Assembly: GCA_001549895.1 (NCBI GenBank)
Contig: AP014719.1
Span: forward strand, 1 to 64,000
Source of the DNA: Arthrobacter sp. Hiyo8
GTDB taxonomy: Bacteria; Actinomycetota; Actinomycetes; Actinomycetales; Micrococcaceae
Direction of reading: 5' to 3'
DNA: 64,000 nt
The position numbers and the translations under genes were made by a program. The notes beneath the pieces are model-generated. The model did not search any database and had not been told where the DNA came from. It worked only from the letters and a program-made list of their open reading frames with translations. Below, piece after piece: positions 61,719-64,000 of this stretch. Positions within the stretch are counted from its first letter, which is position 1, and every line of letters starts with the position of its first letter.

Positions 61719-62592
61719 TCAGCGCCCCGACTCTCGCTCGCTCGTGCCCTCCTGCTCAGCGATGTGCTCGGCAAGAAGGCCCTCGACGACGGGGTCCATC
61801 TCGTCCATGATCTCCTGCGCGCGCTGCTCGTCCTCGGACAGCTCCTCCTCGCCCTGCCACTCAAGCTCCCATGCCCGGTACCTCAGCCGCAGCGCAGGCC
61901 AGTCATGGATGTCGTCGCCAGCGACCGTGGAAGCAAGCGGCTCCGGTGCTACCAGACCCGCCTCCGCCAGCGCCGTCGGAAGCACCACCGCGCGTCCATG
62001 AGCCACACCCTGATCCGCGTGAGAGGGATGCCCGCCAGCCAGACCTCCTCGTCGTCGGGCATTGGCAACTCAAACAGCGACGGCGGATAGGCCTCCAATT
62101 TCCCCCGGAGTGCTTCCAGCTCGTGCTCTCCGCCCCGCCGGACCGCGAGCATCTCCTGGATCTCCCGAAGCATCGCAGAGTGCTGTGATTCCAGCAGTTC
62201 CCGCCGCGCCCGTCCTTCGGCATCCTCGCGGTGCTCACTCAGGTCCCGCAGCAGGAACAGGATCCTTGCCTCGTCGAGCACAGTCTTTGGCCGGTGCTCC
62301 TTTGGGAGGCTAGCCTCGGCAGCCTGCACGTGCTGCGTCGCCACCAGCAGGAACGAGAGCTCCGCCTGTTGCTGCCATCCGAGTGCCACGGTCGGGACGA
62401 GGATCGGAGGGTCACCCATGTCCGCATCCACGGGTGCGCAGCGCAGTCCTTACGGCGGTCCGCATCCTCCCGCGCCCGTTCGTTCTCCCGCACTAGGCGC
62501 TCGAACCGGGCACACTGCATCTCAGCCGCCTCGACCCACATCAATCCCTCGGACCACAACTCTGGTCCAGGCCGTTTCTTTGACTTCGCCAT
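61719..62592 (-). CDS. Uncharacterised coiled-coil protein (two frameshifts)
   Basis: About 290 residues from ATG 62592 (MAKSKKRPGPELWSEGLMWV). Helical throughout: ARFERLVRENERAREDADRR, then after a change near 62415 GWQQQAELSFLLVATQHVQA, RILFLLRDLSEHREDAEGRA, EIQEMLAVRRGGEHELEALR and, after one near 61985, WPALRLRYRAWELEWQGEEE. It lies divergent from the helicase gene at 62884. No known family. Confidence 0.55.
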
Positions 62593-62883
62593 ATCATGGA
62601 TGCTCTCATGCTTTGGCCGCTGCCAACACTGAATCGATGGCCTCGGCCCTCAGCACCCCGCGCGCTACACCGTGGGCCTGCGCGTCCGGGGCCATATGCG
62701 GGAGTTTTCCATTCGAGATTCGGGGCCACAATTCCGAGGTGCGCGCTCGACGACGCACATTTCCCCGCTGATACCGTGTGAACGAGGGCAAACGGCGGGT
62801 TACCGAGCTTTTTGGGGCGGGGAGCACATGACGGAGTGGAAGCCAGGCTGGTGGGCGAGAGCGTTCAGGGGCGCTGGGCGTGG

Positions 62884-64000
62884 GTGCTGTCGTTGGGCGA
62901 AGGCCGTCTGAATGTCCGCGGAATATCAGACGCGGTCGACGTCGATGTCCTCGACATCCTGGGACTACACGCTGATGAGAGTTCGAAGCGGATCGTCATC
63001 ACTCTCGCCCACCGGACAGAAACGGTGCTCACCGGGCTCTCTCGTCGTGCGGTGCGTGAGATCGGTTCTGCGTACTGCTCCGAGCTCGACGAGAGGCGAC
63101 ACCTCGCCGCTCTGCTCTCAAAGGCGGAGGAGCAGGGCGAGGGGGCCCGCCTGTGGTGGTCCCAGGTCCAAGGAGTCATGAACCGGCCCCGGTGGGCGGA
63201 CCAGGATACGATCGCCGCGCTCGAGGACTCCCGTCCGGATGTCGCTGTGTGGCTGGCTGCCGACAGCGATCCGAGGCTCTCCGGGTTTCCCAAGGGCAAA
63301 CGCGAGGACCAGCGCGCCGCGGTCGACGCCTGCCGCACCGCTGACTTGCCCGGGTGGGCACTCCAGCGGAACGAGGCGTTCCTGGACTGGGAGAAGAACG
63401 AACTGGCCGACTTTTTCCGCACGGTGGAAAAGTCGCCGCTAACGGAAGAGCAGACGAAGGCCACGGTCTGCTTCGACAACCGTGTGCGGGTGATCGCGGC
63501 CGCAGGCTCCGGAAAGACCTCGACGATGGTGGCGCGTGCTGGCTACGCAATCCGGCGCGGCATCGCGCAGCCGACCGAGATCCTCGTTCTGGCGTTCAAC
63601 AAAAAGGCAGCCGGTGAACTTTCGGAACGCTTCATCGCCCGCCTCGGCGATGATGGAGCGTCGGTAGCATCAAGCACCTTCCATGCCTTCGGGCTGCGCA
63701 TCATCGGTGAGGCCACCGGCCGCAAGCCCTCCATTCCGGATGACCTTCCCAGGGACAACGGGGTCGGGCGACTCGCGGCGATCGTGGACGTTCTCCGCGA
63801 CCGGGACCCGGCCTTCCGGCGGGACTGGGACCTTTTCCGGCTCGTGTTCGGCCGGCAGCTGCCGGACCTCGGTGATGAGGCGGATCCTGAGAAGTCGGAC
63901 AGGAACACCGGTAACAGCGGTTTCGGAACTCTCGCCGGGGAGGTCGTGAAGAGCCAAGAAGAGGTAATGATCGCCAACTGGCTCTTCCTGAACGGAGTCC
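62884..64000 (+). CDS. UvrD/HelD-like superfamily 1 helicase (runs off right edge)
   Basis: The open frame continues past the window end. An N-terminal region of about 190 residues with WAWVLSLGEGRLNVRGISDA, ARLWWSQVQGVMNRPRW and WEKNELADFFRTVEKSPL resembles DNA helicase IV (HelD) leaders. The helicase starts with LTEEQTKATVCFDNRVRVIA and Walker A AAAGSGKTSTM, then EILVLAFNKKAAGELSERF and SSTFHAFGLRIIG (motifs Ia, Ib). The true start may be ATG 62828 with a frame change near 62875. Later motifs are outside the window. Confidence 0.82.
   Translation, partial: MLSLGEGRLNVRGISDAVDVDVLDILGLHADESSKRIVITLAHRTETVLTGLSRRAVREIGSAYCSELDERRHLAALLSKAEEQGEGARLWWSQVQGVMNRPRWADQDTIAALEDSRPDVAVWLAADSDPRLSGFPKGKREDQRAAVDACRTADLPGWALQRNEAFLDWEKNELADFFRTVEKSPLTEEQTKATVCFDNRVRVIAAAGSGKTSTMVARAGYAIRRGIAQPTEILVLAFNKKAAGELSERFIARLGDDGASVASSTFHAFGLRIIGEATGRKPSIPDDLPRDNGVGRLAAIVDVLRDRDPAFRRDWDLFRLVFGRQLPDLGDEADPEKSDRNTGNSGFGTLAGEVVKSQEEVMIANWLFLNGV

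Noticed and set aside
1..64000. tRNA or rRNA genes, for instance as an integration target
   Set aside because: I found no stretch with tRNA arm patterns or rRNA core sequence on reading both strands by eye; a dedicated scan could still find one.

Overview
High-GC DNA with GTG starts and the gene families seen here (lgt, MarR/MFS pair, ECF sigma factor, umuDC, DUF2510 proteins) points to an actinobacterium, most likely Arthrobacter, Pseudarthrobacter or another Micrococcaceae; this is inferred from protein resemblance, not from an rRNA. Almost every long gene is broken by one or more +/-1 frameshifts while the encoded protein stays recognisable on both sides. I therefore treat most breaks as uncorrected single-base indels in the sequence, not as true pseudogenes, and give the outer span of each gene.

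Layout. 1-4170: core genes (class A penicillin-binding protein, Lgt, DHA2-type efflux pump with divergent MarR regulator). 4230-5311: relics of a Tn3-family transposase and an IS1249-like transposase. 6100-16000: secreted and surface functions (S53 peptidase, a large polysaccharide deacetylase with two tandem copies of an FN3-FN3-carbohydrate-binding unit, a secreted Ala/Pro protein, an ECF sigma factor with a coupled membrane partner, a processive family 2 glycosyltransferase). 16587-22372: a mobile element of three overlapping tyrosine recombinases plus a small helper, sitting against a umuD gene whose 5' part is missing. 22373-24042: the rest of umuDC.

24386-64000: a long accessory region rich in predicted nucleases, helicases and defence proteins. 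It holds a phospholipase D-EVE fusion, a NERD nuclease, a VSR-like nuclease, a Gabija system (GajA and GajB), a PD-(D/E)XK protein, a NYN nuclease / unknown protein / ATP-dependent DNA ligase operon, a SIR2-like protein, an McrBC type IV restriction system and a UvrD/HelD helicase running off the right edge. Between these lie a cutinase-Ig-Kelch fusion, a lipoprotein serine protease pair and many uncharacterised proteins. An IS630-family insertion at 59098-60222 splits a membrane protein gene, with the TA target duplication visible.

How they fit: the Gabija and McrBC genes are each translationally coupled and look able to act as complete anti-phage systems. The NYN/ligase operon, the SIR2 protein and the PLD-EVE protein are the best candidates for less-described defence or nucleic-acid-repair modules. 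I saw no rRNA, tRNA or CRISPR array.
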